64,000 nt of DNA from Facklamia lactis (GTDB lineage: Bacteria; Bacillota; Bacilli; Lactobacillales; Aerococcaceae): positions 496,001-560,000 of the forward strand of contig NZ_JACBXQ010000001.1 in the NCBI RefSeq assembly GCF_015863205.1, given 5' to 3'. A program made the translations under genes and the position numbers. The notes beneath the pieces are model-generated. The model was not told the origin of the DNA. It did not search any database and saw only the letters and a list, made by a program, of their open reading frames with translations. This document shows, piece after piece, positions 1 to 7,743 of the stretch (position 1 is the stretch's first letter; each line of letters begins with the position of its first letter).

Positions 1-1148
1 AATTTACCGACCAAGAAAAGATAGACCTACTGACGGACATTATTGCCATGAAATCGGTCAATGAAAATGAAATTGAAGTGGCTAACTATTTAAAAGATCT
101 ATTTAACCAATATGGAATTGAATCACAAATTATTCCCGTCACAGATACGCGGGTTAACTTAGTCGCTGAAATCGGATCAGGAAGCCCAGTCATTGGTATT
201 TCTGGCCACATGGATGTGGTGACACCAGGTAACCTTGACGAATGGGAAACAGATCCCTTTGAGTTAGTCGAAAAAGACGGAAAACTCTTCGGCCGAGGAA
301 CCAATGATATGAAGGGAGGGCTGCTTAACTTAGCCATCGCGATGATCGAACTAAAAGAAAGCCAAGCTCTCACTAATGGAACCTTACGCTTCTTGGCGAC
401 AACCGGTGAAGAAGTAGGAGCAGCTGGTTCGAAGAAATTATATGAGGAAGGCTATATGGATGATGTCGACTACCTTTGGGTGGCAGAACCTTCTGTTGAT
501 GTGATTATTTATTCACATAAAGGATCCTTGAACTTCAAAATCACCTCTCTGGGAGAAGCGGCTCACTCTTCCATGCCAGAAAAAGGATATAACGCAATTA
601 ATCCTTTGATGGAATATCTCTTAGAAGTCGATAAGATTTGCAATACAGATCCTCGAACCAATGAAATCCTCAACCGTTTAGTTATGTCGACCACCATCAT
701 TGAAGGTGGAAGCCAAGTCAACTCGATCCCGGATAAAGCAGTCGCCCAAATAAATTGCCGAACCATTCCTGAATTTGATAATGAGGAAGTCATCCAAATC
801 TTCCAAGACTTAGCCAAAAAATATAATGAAGAGAAAAAATCAAAAATCGAGGTAGAAGTCACCATGTCTCTCCCTTCTGTCTTCACAACCGGCCAATCCA
901 AAATGATTGACTTAACCAAAGAATTAGCTAAGAAATACTTTGATAAAGAAGTGACTGTTGAAGGATCAACTGGTGTAACAGATGCTTCGAACTTGTTACG
1001 TGATAAAGGACCAGACTTCCCCTTCATGATGTTTGGACCTGGTGAAACTAAAATGGCTCATAAGGTCAATGAGTATGTATGGAAGGATTTCTATTTGAAA
1101 TTCTCTGATCTCTATAAAGACTTAATCTTAGGCTTGATTGAAGAATAG
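1..1148 (+). CDS. M20-family peptidase/deacylase (ArgE/DapE type), 5' truncated by window edge
   Basis: Zinc-dependent M20 hydrolase that probably removes an acyl or aminoacyl group from a small amide substrate. Visible motifs are GHMDVV (metal His/Asp), GRGTNDMKGG (bridging Asp) and TTGEEVGA (catalytic Glu pair), then a dimerisation domain and a C-terminal HK metal site. The frame is open upstream of the first ATG at 48: codons from position 3 read FTDQEKIDLLTDIIAMKSVN, which is the normal N-terminal helix of the family. The real start therefore lies just before the window and only a few residues are missing. A clear terminator follows. The exact substrate (acetylornithine, succinyl-diaminopimelate or other) cannot be decided from the sequence. 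Confidence 0.88.
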   Translation, partial: FTDQEKIDLLTDIIAMKSVNENEIEVANYLKDLFNQYGIESQIIPVTDTRVNLVAEIGSGSPVIGISGHMDVVTPGNLDEWETDPFELVEKDGKLFGRGTNDMKGGLLNLAIAMIELKESQALTNGTLRFLATTGEEVGAAGSKKLYEEGYMDDVDYLWVAEPSVDVIIYSHKGSLNFKITSLGEAAHSSMPEKGYNAINPLMEYLLEVDKICNTDPRTNEILNRLVMSTTIIEGGSQVNSIPDKAVAQINCRTIPEFDNEEVIQIFQDLAKKYNEEKKSKIEVEVTMSLPSVFTTGQSKMIDLTKELAKKYFDKEVTVEGSTGVTDASNLLRDKGPDFPFMMFGPGETKMAHKVNEYVWKDFYLKFSDLYKDLILGLIEE

Positions 1149-1155
1149 TTTTATC

Positions 1156-1186
1156 CCCTTCTCAATTATTTAGAGAAGGGTTTTTT
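1156..1186 (+). terminator. Rho-independent terminator of the M20 gene
   Basis: Stem CCCTTCTC/GAGAAGGG with a 9-nt loop, followed by six T residues, starting 8 nt after the stop codon. Confidence 0.88.
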
Positions 1187-1367
1187 ATTGATAAAACTTA
1201 TAAATAATATTGCTTGCTGTTTCGATCCTCTTCAAAGCCTAGTCTATCCACTTTTATTATTAGCAATTTATTAAATAAATCATTTCTTTCATTTTCCATC
1301 GTTTGGTGGTGATTTGCGCATGTGATAATATCAACATGTTAAATTTATTATCATTGGAGGAAAAGAA

Positions 1368-2462
1368 ATGAGAAAAATATTGAAACGCCTTTCTACTCTT
1401 GTCATGGGACTAAGCTTATTAGCCCCTATTGGATCCGGTCTAGCTCATGCTGAAGAAGCTAGTAGCGCAGGAGAAAGTCGGGCAGGAACTTTTACAGTTG
1501 ACTTTGATCTATCACACCACGAAGGAGAAGAGGTACGTCTTTGGATCCCTTATGCTCAATCGGATGACTTTCAAGAAATATCAAATATTAAAGTGACGTT
1601 TGACGAAGAGAATGCTAAGAGCGAAATCACAGAAGATGATAAGGGCAACCAAATCCTTTATGTTGAATGGTCACCCGAAGCTACTGATCGTACTTTAACT
1701 TACTCTTTTGACGTCGAACGTCAAGAGGTACTACGTCCTGACTTCAAAGAGGAAGAAGACTTTGATCCAGCTGAATTCGATGAATTCTTACAAGGTAACT
1801 CTTTAATGCCGATTGATGGTGAAGTCAAGGAAACAGCCGAAAGCATCATAGAAGGTAAAACAACAGTCAAGGACAAAGCCCAAGCTATCTATGACTGGAT
1901 CTATGACAATATGGAACGTGACAATGATGTCGTGGGATGTGGTTTAGGCGATGTTAAGAACTTACTTGTTGATTTAGATGGTAAATGTACTGATATTCAC
2001 TCTGTCTTTATTGCCCTTGCACGTTCGGTAGGAATTCCTGCCCGTGAAACCTTCGGGGTTCGCTTAAGTAAAGACCCAGAAGCTGATGTTACAACAGCGC
2101 AACATTGCTGGGCAGAATACTATCAACCAGGAACTGGCTGGGTAGCAATCGATATTGCGGACGTTCTAAAAGCCGTACTGAATGATGAATTAGACAAAGA
2201 TAGCGAAGAAGCACTTGCCCTGAAAGATTACTATTGGGGTAACTTAGATCCCATCCGTGTGGGATTCTCAACCGGTCGTGAATTAATGTTAGTCCCTGAG
2301 CAAGAAGCAGGACCGATCAATAATTTCGGTTATCCATATGCTGAAGTAGATGGTAAAGCTATTGACTTCTACAAACCAGAAGAATTTATTTACAGCATTC
2401 AGTTTACTGAAGCAGACGCTAACTCTAATGAAGCTGCCGAAGAAGAAACAAGCGCAGAATAA
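1368..2462 (+). CDS. Secreted transglutaminase-like protein
   Basis: 364 aa. The N-terminus is a signal peptide (basic MRKILKR, hydrophobic core, AHA-EE cleavage-like site near residue 28) without a lipobox, so the protein is probably released or retained non-covalently. The C-terminal half carries the transglutaminase-core signature: Cys in GKCTDIHS, His in AQHCWAEYY and Asp in AIDIAD. This is the Cys-His-Asp triad of bacterial transglutaminase/protease-like domains. The N-terminal half is a beta-rich region of unknown role. RBS GGAGG lies 8 nt before the ATG. It is monocistronic, with its own terminator. It could be a cell-wall-modifying enzyme or a cysteine protease; the substrate is not visible. 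Confidence 0.82.
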   Translation: MRKILKRLSTLVMGLSLLAPIGSGLAHAEEASSAGESRAGTFTVDFDLSHHEGEEVRLWIPYAQSDDFQEISNIKVTFDEENAKSEITEDDKGNQILYVEWSPEATDRTLTYSFDVERQEVLRPDFKEEEDFDPAEFDEFLQGNSLMPIDGEVKETAESIIEGKTTVKDKAQAIYDWIYDNMERDNDVVGCGLGDVKNLLVDLDGKCTDIHSVFIALARSVGIPARETFGVRLSKDPEADVTTAQHCWAEYYQPGTGWVAIDIADVLKAVLNDELDKDSEEALALKDYYWGNLDPIRVGFSTGRELMLVPEQEAGPINNFGYPYAEVDGKAIDFYKPEEFIYSIQFTEADANSNEAAEEETSAE

Positions 2463-2480
2463 CCCTCTTATAGATAAAAA

Positions 2481-2526
2481 GAGCTTGATATGTGACAAAA
2501 TCCGATCACATATTAAGCCCTTTTTT
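2481..2526 (+). terminator. Rho-independent terminator
   Basis: Imperfect 15-bp stem (GAGCTTGATATGTGA with TCACATATTAAGCCC) and a six-T tail after the transglutaminase-like gene. Confidence 0.8.
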
Positions 2527-2743
2527 CTGACTATAAAAGTATAAATTAATTAATGAGTATGAGGAAGACTAGTGAACACTTATAGTTATAAAAAATATTT
2601 TTTTATAAATTTTACTAAGTTCATAGGATATTATCTAAAATAAAGTGAATACTTCAAAATGATTAGTAGCTCTTAATCACTAGAATACAATCATACTTCT
2701 TAAGATAAAATAATATTTTAGCTGATATCATTGGGGAAAAACA

Positions 2744-2896
2744 TTAAAGTTTTTTGATGATTTTTTCTCCAAACCAAATCCATAAAATAAAGATAATTGA
2801 AACAATATATTTTATATATATTAAATCATCTGGGATATATAAAATAATTAAAAGAACAACGAGGGTTAAGATAGTGTTTAATAATTTGTATTTCAT
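2744..2896 (-). CDS. Small two-helix membrane protein, 50 aa
   Basis: Unrecognised 50-residue ORF beginning MKYKLLNTILTLVVLL and ending in a basic tail EKIIKKL. It has two hydrophobic segments (about residues 5-22 and 28-43) separated by a short PDDLIYIK linker, so a two-TM hairpin is likely. A good RBS (GAAAGAAGGGG) precedes the ATG by 4-5 nt. It lies in an AT-rich patch, divergent from the 79-aa ORF that starts 155 bp away. Size and topology resemble bacteriocin immunity proteins, but that is inference from shape and context only. Confidence 0.5.
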   Translation of the reverse strand: MKYKLLNTILTLVVLLIILYIPDDLIYIKYIVSIIFILWIWFGEKIIKKL

Positions 2897-3051
2897 TTTA
2901 CCCCTTCTTTCATTAGTTTAATTTGAATGTACAATTATTCTATTAAAAATGCAATTTAGTTTATTTAAAAAATTTATAAACAAATTTGAATCTATTTATT
3001 TTTCGTTAAGCTTAGGTTAATCAATTAAGTGATAACGAAAGATTATCGATA

Positions 3052-3291
3052 GTGGATAAACAAATTACTATTACACGGTACTCAAGCGATTCAGAGGAAG
3101 ATCTTGATACTTATTCAGCTAAAGAAATTAATCAAGGTGTAGATAAAGTAGAAGTCTATTGGTGGGGTGTTAGAGTTTGGATAAGTGGTCCTACACTAAA
3201 AACAATAGGTGCTGGAGTATCGATAGGTGGTATTTATATACCTGGAACACCTCTTCATAAACTTAATTTTTGGGGAGCAAGTTTTCAATAA
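3052..3291 (+). CDS. Unrecognised 79-aa protein with a Trp/Gly-rich C-terminal half
   Basis: GTG-start ORF; no other in-frame start exists between the upstream stop and this codon. The N-terminal ~30 residues are polar and acidic (SSDSEEDLD). Residues ~34-79 are hydrophobic, with VEVYWWGVRVWIS, a small-residue stretch TIGAGVSIGGIYIPG and a closing WGASFQ. There is no classic signal peptide, double-Gly leader or cysteine. The RBS is weak (GAAAG). A strong terminator follows. Possibilities are a leader-plus-core secreted peptide or a small membrane-active protein. I do not recognise the family. The divergent 50-aa membrane protein makes a peptide/immunity pair conceivable. Confidence 0.5.
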   Translation: MDKQITITRYSSDSEEDLDTYSAKEINQGVDKVEVYWWGVRVWISGPTLKTIGAGVSIGGIYIPGTPLHKLNFWGASFQ

Positions 3292-3314
3292 TATCTATAC
3301 TAAACTATAAATAT

Positions 3315-3349
3315 AAAAAAGTTCTCAAACATTTCGTTTGAGAACTTTT
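3315..3349. terminator. Bidirectional terminator
   Basis: Perfect 10-bp stem GTTCTCAAAC/GTTTGAGAAC with A-tract before and T-tract after. It lies between converging genes, so it can serve both strands. Confidence 0.85.
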
Positions 3350-3354
3350 AATGT

Positions 3355-4347
3355 TTAGAATAATTGATCTTTCACTTTTGTGAAATAATAAGTTTCATCT
3401 TCCACCCTTTGTTCAACGTGACCTGAATGCACTAAATAATCCAAATGGCTCATCGTCTCACCCGTCGCAAAAAATTTCTGCGATTTCGGGAAATCAGACC
3501 AAGATTTGACCTTTACCCGCCAAGTGATCTTAGCTGAAACATCTTCAACCGTATAGGATTCCTCTGGATTCATTGCATCTAGAATCTCCTGTAAACGTTC
3601 ATAATGATGCTGGATTAAATCCTCCATTCGTTGACGAGGATTATCAATTATTTTACGATGAGTCGCATACATGACTTTTAAATCCAATTGGATCAATGAT
3701 CTTAAAGTATCAAGATAAGAACCTAGAATATTAGGGTAGTCTTCCCCCCAATAGGTGATATTCGGCGTGATCGGATCCAAAACCGTATCAGCTGAGAAAA
3801 TTTGGCCGTTCTCTGCATCATATAAACCAATGTGCCCCGGCGTATGTCCTTTCAAATCCATCACTTTAAAGGTATATTCTCCCACCTGAAAAAGCTCTCC
3901 TATCTTCAGTTCAATATAATCTAGTTTTCGGCCAAGTCGAAGAGCATAACCAGGATTATCCTCTCTCGAAAACTGGCCTTTCTCAGTAGCATAATAGGCA
4001 TGACGGTCAGAGAAATGATCCCAATAACTTTCGGTTGCCATCTGATTAAGCAAATCGCCATCTATCTTACCTGCATAAATATTACAACCCGCCTCCTCAA
4101 AAAGGGAAGCCAAACCTGTATGATCAGAATGAAGATGCGTAAGGACTAGATCAAAATCCTTCACTTCCAGTCCTAATTCTTTAATTCCTTGCAGTAAATC
4201 TGTCTTAGACTCTGGTAAATTATACCCCGTATCAAAAATTACATTGCGGTCTTCCCCTTTAATCACATAAACGTTTAACTGCTTAAGTGCCGTGTTGGGT
4301 AAGCTAACATTAAATGTATAAATATTCTTTGCAATTTCTTGAATCAT
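3355..4347 (-). CDS. MBL-fold metallo-hydrolase with C-terminal winged-helix region
   Basis: 330 aa from the chosen start MIQEIAKNIYTF. It has the metallo-beta-lactamase Zn motif THLHSDHTG (HxHxDH), a third His in GHTPGHIG, Asp in SADTVLDP, and a late His in ATHRK. The C-terminal ~100 residues resemble the winged-helix extension found on LACTB2-like hydrolases. The longer frame begins at 4362, but that ATG lies inside the ribosome binding site (AAGGAGAG, 4 nt before the ATG at 4347), so 4347 is preferred. It follows another MBL gene by 14 nt in the same operon. The substrate is unknown; thioester, lactone or phosphodiester hydrolysis are family possibilities. Confidence 0.8.
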   Translation of the reverse strand: MIQEIAKNIYTFNVSLPNTALKQLNVYVIKGEDRNVIFDTGYNLPESKTDLLQGIKELGLEVKDFDLVLTHLHSDHTGLASLFEEAGCNIYAGKIDGDLLNQMATESYWDHFSDRHAYYATEKGQFSREDNPGYALRLGRKLDYIELKIGELFQVGEYTFKVMDLKGHTPGHIGLYDAENGQIFSADTVLDPITPNITYWGEDYPNILGSYLDTLRSLIQLDLKVMYATHRKIIDNPRQRMEDLIQHHYERLQEILDAMNPEESYTVEDVSAKITWRVKVKSWSDFPKSQKFFATGETMSHLDYLVHSGHVEQRVEDETYYFTKVKDQLF

Positions 4348-4361
4348 AATTCTCTCCTTCA

Positions 4362-5273
4362 TTATGCAAAATAGGTCATTCGACGTGGAAACTTATCTTG
4401 GTGCCCTGTGATCGGTAAGGGTGAAGTATGACTAGATTTTAAACCATCGATAATGGCTTTGCCATCCTCACTATACTCAATCATGCGATAGAAAGGATCG
4501 TGATAAAAGAGAAAACGATAATGTCCTTTTAAAGCTTCTGGCATTAACTTTTCCTTAGCCGCAATCGAATCCATTGGATAATCATCCACCCCACCGACCC
4601 AGAGTGGATTGGTATGGGTACAAGTTAAGAGAAGATCCGCGAGATGAATCAAGGTCTCCCCTGCTTGTTCAAGACGAACAATCGCATGCCCTCGCGAATG
4701 CCCGCCCGTTAACTCCATCCGAATCCCTTTTTCAAGCTCTATTTCTTTATCAAAGGTTACAACTTGATCTTGAATGGTTTCCCAATTTTCTTTACGGTAA
4801 GTATTCCGTGTTCTCGCATTAGGATTTCGTACTTCCTCCCATTCAATCTGACTCATATAAATTTTCGCCTGAGGGAAACGTGATTGAAGCTGACCCGCTT
4901 CCATATAAGTCAATCCGCTCGCATGATCATTATGCATATGAGTCATCAGAACCACATCGATATCTTCAGGGCGAAGATTAAGCTCGTTCAGACTCCCCGT
5001 TAGATTAGCTGGACTCACAATGCCCAAATTACGTTTCATTTTTTGATCAAGCTTGCCTACCTCAATACTCGTATCGATCAGATAATTTTTATCTTGATAT
5101 TGAATCAGTATTGGATCCGCTAGGACTGGTATTTGATTATTATCATTATAAGGATAATATCGTCCCCAGACAGCCCGCGGAACAGGTCCATAGTTGGTCC
5201 CACCATCCATTAGAAAACTAGCCCCTTCTAACCAAGTCAGTGTCATTTGATGAAATTGATATTGATCTAACAT
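4362..5273 (-). CDS. ytnP: MBL-fold hydrolase, YtnP/lactonase-like
   Basis: 303 aa. The opening (TLTWLEGASFLMDGGTNYG, then VPRAVWGRYYPYND) and MTHMHNDHASGL Zn motif match the Bacillus YtnP branch of MBL proteins, known for quorum-quenching lactonase activity. A second metal His is in GGHSRGHAIV. RBS GGGAGGG precedes the ATG. It is first in a two-gene operon with another MBL hydrolase. Lactone hydrolysis is family knowledge; the true substrate here is not shown by the sequence. Confidence 0.75.
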   Translation of the reverse strand: MLDQYQFHQMTLTWLEGASFLMDGGTNYGPVPRAVWGRYYPYNDNNQIPVLADPILIQYQDKNYLIDTSIEVGKLDQKMKRNLGIVSPANLTGSLNELNLRPEDIDVVLMTHMHNDHASGLTYMEAGQLQSRFPQAKIYMSQIEWEEVRNPNARTRNTYRKENWETIQDQVVTFDKEIELEKGIRMELTGGHSRGHAIVRLEQAGETLIHLADLLLTCTHTNPLWVGGVDDYPMDSIAAKEKLMPEALKGHYRFLFYHDPFYRMIEYSEDGKAIIDGLKSSHTSPLPITGHQDKFPRRMTYFA

Positions 5274-5371
5274 ATGATCCCTCCCGAAAGTCCTAAGTTA
5301 CAGACTCTTTACTTTCCTATCTTACCCTAATGGACGAATGATTTCATTAATCCTGATCATAAAAGACAAAT

Positions 5372-5403
5372 AAAAAAGACAAGACACGAAGTTGTATCTT
5401 GTC
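5372..5403 (-). terminator. Terminator of cstA
   Basis: On the minus strand: GACAAGATAC/GTGTCTTGTC stem with one G-U pair and a six-T tail, just after the cstA stop codon. Confidence 0.82.
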
Positions 5404-5412
5404 AATGCCATC

Positions 5413-6894
5413 TTATTGTTTCATTTCAGCCAACTGTCCAATCGGTAATTGGTCATTTAATAAAAATGAATAAGGATCTAAGGCTTCTTTTTGCTTCCGT
5501 CCGGAAAGGATAAACACAGCTAAAATCGCTAGAGAAGCAAGGAGAGAAAGACTATACGTTAGCCATCCCAAACCTAGGTTAAAACCAATCGGTTGGCTAG
5601 CGATATAAACCACACAGGCATACAACATCAAAGCTCCTGGAATGAAAGTCACCCAATAATTACGATTTTTCAGGAATAAGTAACGAGTCGCTACAAACAT
5701 CGCAATAACCGCTGTTACTTGGTTAGCCCAATTGAAGTAACGCCATAATAAATTGAAATCAACTTGCGTTAAAATAAAAGAAATTGCAAAAATCGGTAAC
5801 GTTAGGATCAATACATTGCGCAACTTATCTTGTTTGAAATGAATATAATCCGCAAGAATATTTCTTAGACTACGGAAGGCAGAGAGGCCAGACGAAATCG
5901 GAAGGACAATGACTCCCATGATCGCAGCTGTCCCAAATAGATTGCCAAGCAGCATAACCGATACCTGGTTCACCACAAGTGAAGGCGTTCCGTTGTTAAT
6001 CATTTCTGCGAGTGTCTGCCCATCAAAGAGTGACATCGAAGCAGCCGCCCAAATCATCGCAATCACACCCTCAGCGATCATCATACCATAGAAAGTGAAA
6101 CGTCCTTCTCGCTCATTCGTAATCGTTCGGCTTACCATCGGTGACTGAGTAGCATGGAAGCCTGACATGGCCCCACAAGAAATGGTAAAGAATAAAGCGG
6201 GAAAAATCGGCGTCCCTTCTGGATGAACGTTCTTTAAGTTGGCCAATGTCACATTAGGAATCTGATGATCACCAAAGATCAAGGCAATGCCCATAGCCAA
6301 TGTCGATAAGATTAAAATAGCACCAAACCAAGGATAAACTTTCCCCATCGCCTTATCGATTGGTAAAAAGGTTGAAATGATATAATAAGCAAAAATCAAA
6401 AGAGTAATTAAACCCATTCCAATAAAATCAGGAGTAATATCAGCGATGAGACTTGCCGGTGAAGTCACAAAAACAGTCCCAACTAACATTAAAAGTAACA
6501 TGATAAAAATGTTCACCACATGCCGCACAGGTCTGCCTAAGTATTTTGAGGCCAATTCCGGTAAGTGGGCGCCATCATTTCGTAGAGAAATCATTCCAAT
6601 CATATAATCATGGACTGCACCTGCGAAGATACACCCTAACACAATCCAAACATAGGCGATGGGTCCATACAAGGCTCCCATAATCGGACCAAAAATCGGG
6701 CCTGTTCCAGCAATATTCAAGAGCTCAATAATTGCGTTTTTCCATTTAGGCATGGGAACGAAATCCATCCCATCTCGCAACACTTCTGCCGGTGTTTGAC
6801 GATCAGGCTCAATCTGAAAATTCTTCTCTATATAACGACCATATACCCAATAGCCTACTAGTAATAAAGCGATTCCTCCCAATAAACTCAACAT
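5413..6894 (-). CDS. cstA: CstA-family (carbon starvation/pyruvate) transporter
   Basis: 493-aa polytopic membrane protein of the CstA/BtsT family, whose studied members import pyruvate or peptides under carbon limitation. It shows YGRYIEKNFQIEPDRQTPA, NIAGTGPIFGPIMGALYGP and GCIFAGAVHDYMIGMISLR, all hallmarks of the family, and about a dozen hydrophobic segments. It is shorter than E. coli CstA (~700 aa) and matches the short Gram-positive type. RBS AAAAGGAG lies before the ATG. It follows the LytST pair on the same strand. A 21-bp-spaced direct repeat upstream suggests direct control by that LytTR regulator. Pyruvate as substrate is inferred from the LytST/BtsSR context. Confidence 0.87.
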   Translation of the reverse strand: MLSLLGGIALLLVGYWVYGRYIEKNFQIEPDRQTPAEVLRDGMDFVPMPKWKNAIIELLNIAGTGPIFGPIMGALYGPIAYVWIVLGCIFAGAVHDYMIGMISLRNDGAHLPELASKYLGRPVRHVVNIFIMLLLMLVGTVFVTSPASLIADITPDFIGMGLITLLIFAYYIISTFLPIDKAMGKVYPWFGAILILSTLAMGIALIFGDHQIPNVTLANLKNVHPEGTPIFPALFFTISCGAMSGFHATQSPMVSRTITNEREGRFTFYGMMIAEGVIAMIWAAASMSLFDGQTLAEMINNGTPSLVVNQVSVMLLGNLFGTAAIMGVIVLPISSGLSAFRSLRNILADYIHFKQDKLRNVLILTLPIFAISFILTQVDFNLLWRYFNWANQVTAVIAMFVATRYLFLKNRNYWVTFIPGALMLYACVVYIASQPIGFNLGLGWLTYSLSLLASLAILAVFILSGRKQKEALDPYSFLLNDQLPIGQLAEMKQ

Positions 6895-6930
6895 GGTATC
6901 ATCTCCTTTTTAATGACTTCATAATATACA

Positions 6931-6954
6931 AAAAAAGCCTCTTCCAGAGGCTTT
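6931..6954 (-). terminator. Terminator after lytR, inside the cstA leader
   Basis: Minus strand AAAGCCTCT-GGA-AGAGGCTTT followed by T-rich sequence. It ends the lytR transcript. It lies between the putative LytTR operator and the cstA start codon, so it may also attenuate cstA. Confidence 0.8.
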
Positions 6955-6958
6955 GGAG

Positions 6959-6988
6959 ATGAAATGCTTCATTTCGCAGCTGAAATGC
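6959..6988 (-). promoter_or_regulatory. Probable LytTR-regulator operator upstream of cstA
   Basis: On the minus strand two direct repeats, TGCATTTCAG and AGCATTTCAT, begin exactly 21 bp apart (10-bp box plus 11-bp spacer). The E. coli pyruvate-responsive LytTR regulator YpdB binds GGCATTTCAT repeats with the same 11-bp spacer, to my knowledge. The site sits between the LytTR gene and cstA, facing cstA. Box and spacing are seen; regulator binding is inferred. Confidence 0.65.
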
Positions 6989-7017
6989 AAACATACTGAC
7001 CTGAATGTCAATCCGTT

Positions 7018-7743
7018 TCAATCAATTCCCATTTGTCGCTTGAATTCAGTCATCTGTGATCGACTAACGGGCACCTTGGATCCATTCTGTAACGTCAATT
7101 GATAAGTCTGATTAAACCAAGGTTGAATCTCTTGAATCGCATGCCGATTAATCACATAGGAACGATGTACTTGAATAAAAGGCGGGTCTGGTAATTTATC
7201 TTTGAGCGCTTTCAAGGTTTCTCTCGTTTGATAAATGGCTTGATCCGTATGTACTTCAACCCTACCCGCTACTGCCGTCAAAAATTCAATCCGATTCATT
7301 TCCAACATGACAATTCGATCATCTGTATTCAGTGCAAGCATTGCTTCTTGGCCTTGAACATCCCCTAGCTTTTCCCCCTTCTCACTTAACCGTTGTTGAA
7401 GCTTATGAATAATCCGGTCAACATCCTCTTCTTTAAAAGGTTTCACCAAATAATCCACCGCATTCACTTGAAAAGCTTGAAGCGCATAATCATCATATGC
7501 CGTTGCAAATACAATCAACGGCGGATGCACCATCGCTTGTAAATGCTGGGCTAACTCCATCCCCGACTCATCATTCATTTGAATGTCAAGGAAGGCAACA
7601 TCAATCGATTGGGTCAAAAGAATTCCTAAGGCCTCTTTGATAGACTGAGCACTTTCAATTTGAATGGAAGGCTCAATGGTTTGAATCAAATAGGTTAGTT
7701 CTTGAATCGCTAGGTGCTCATCATCCACTAATAAATACTTCAT
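7018..7743 (-). CDS. lytR: LytTR-family response regulator
   Basis: 241 aa. The receiver domain (residues 1-~120) has the acidic pair DDE, phospho-acceptor Asp in AFLDIQM, Thr/Ala in FATAYD and Lys in LVKPF. A C-terminal LytTR DNA-binding domain (~140-241) includes FIQVHRSYVINRHAI and the closing VPVSRSQMTEFK. ATG 7743 overlaps the last base of the kinase stop (TGATG), which indicates translational coupling; the track frame starts one TTG codon earlier, which is less likely. It pairs with the upstream 5TM-Lyt kinase. The likely target is the adjacent cstA. Confidence 0.92.
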   Translation of the reverse strand: MKYLLVDDEHLAIQELTYLIQTIEPSIQIESAQSIKEALGILLTQSIDVAFLDIQMNDESGMELAQHLQAMVHPPLIVFATAYDDYALQAFQVNAVDYLVKPFKEEDVDRIIHKLQQRLSEKGEKLGDVQGQEAMLALNTDDRIVMLEMNRIEFLTAVAGRVEVHTDQAIYQTRETLKALKDKLPDPPFIQVHRSYVINRHAIQEIQPWFNQTYQLTLQNGSKVPVSRSQMTEFKRQMGID

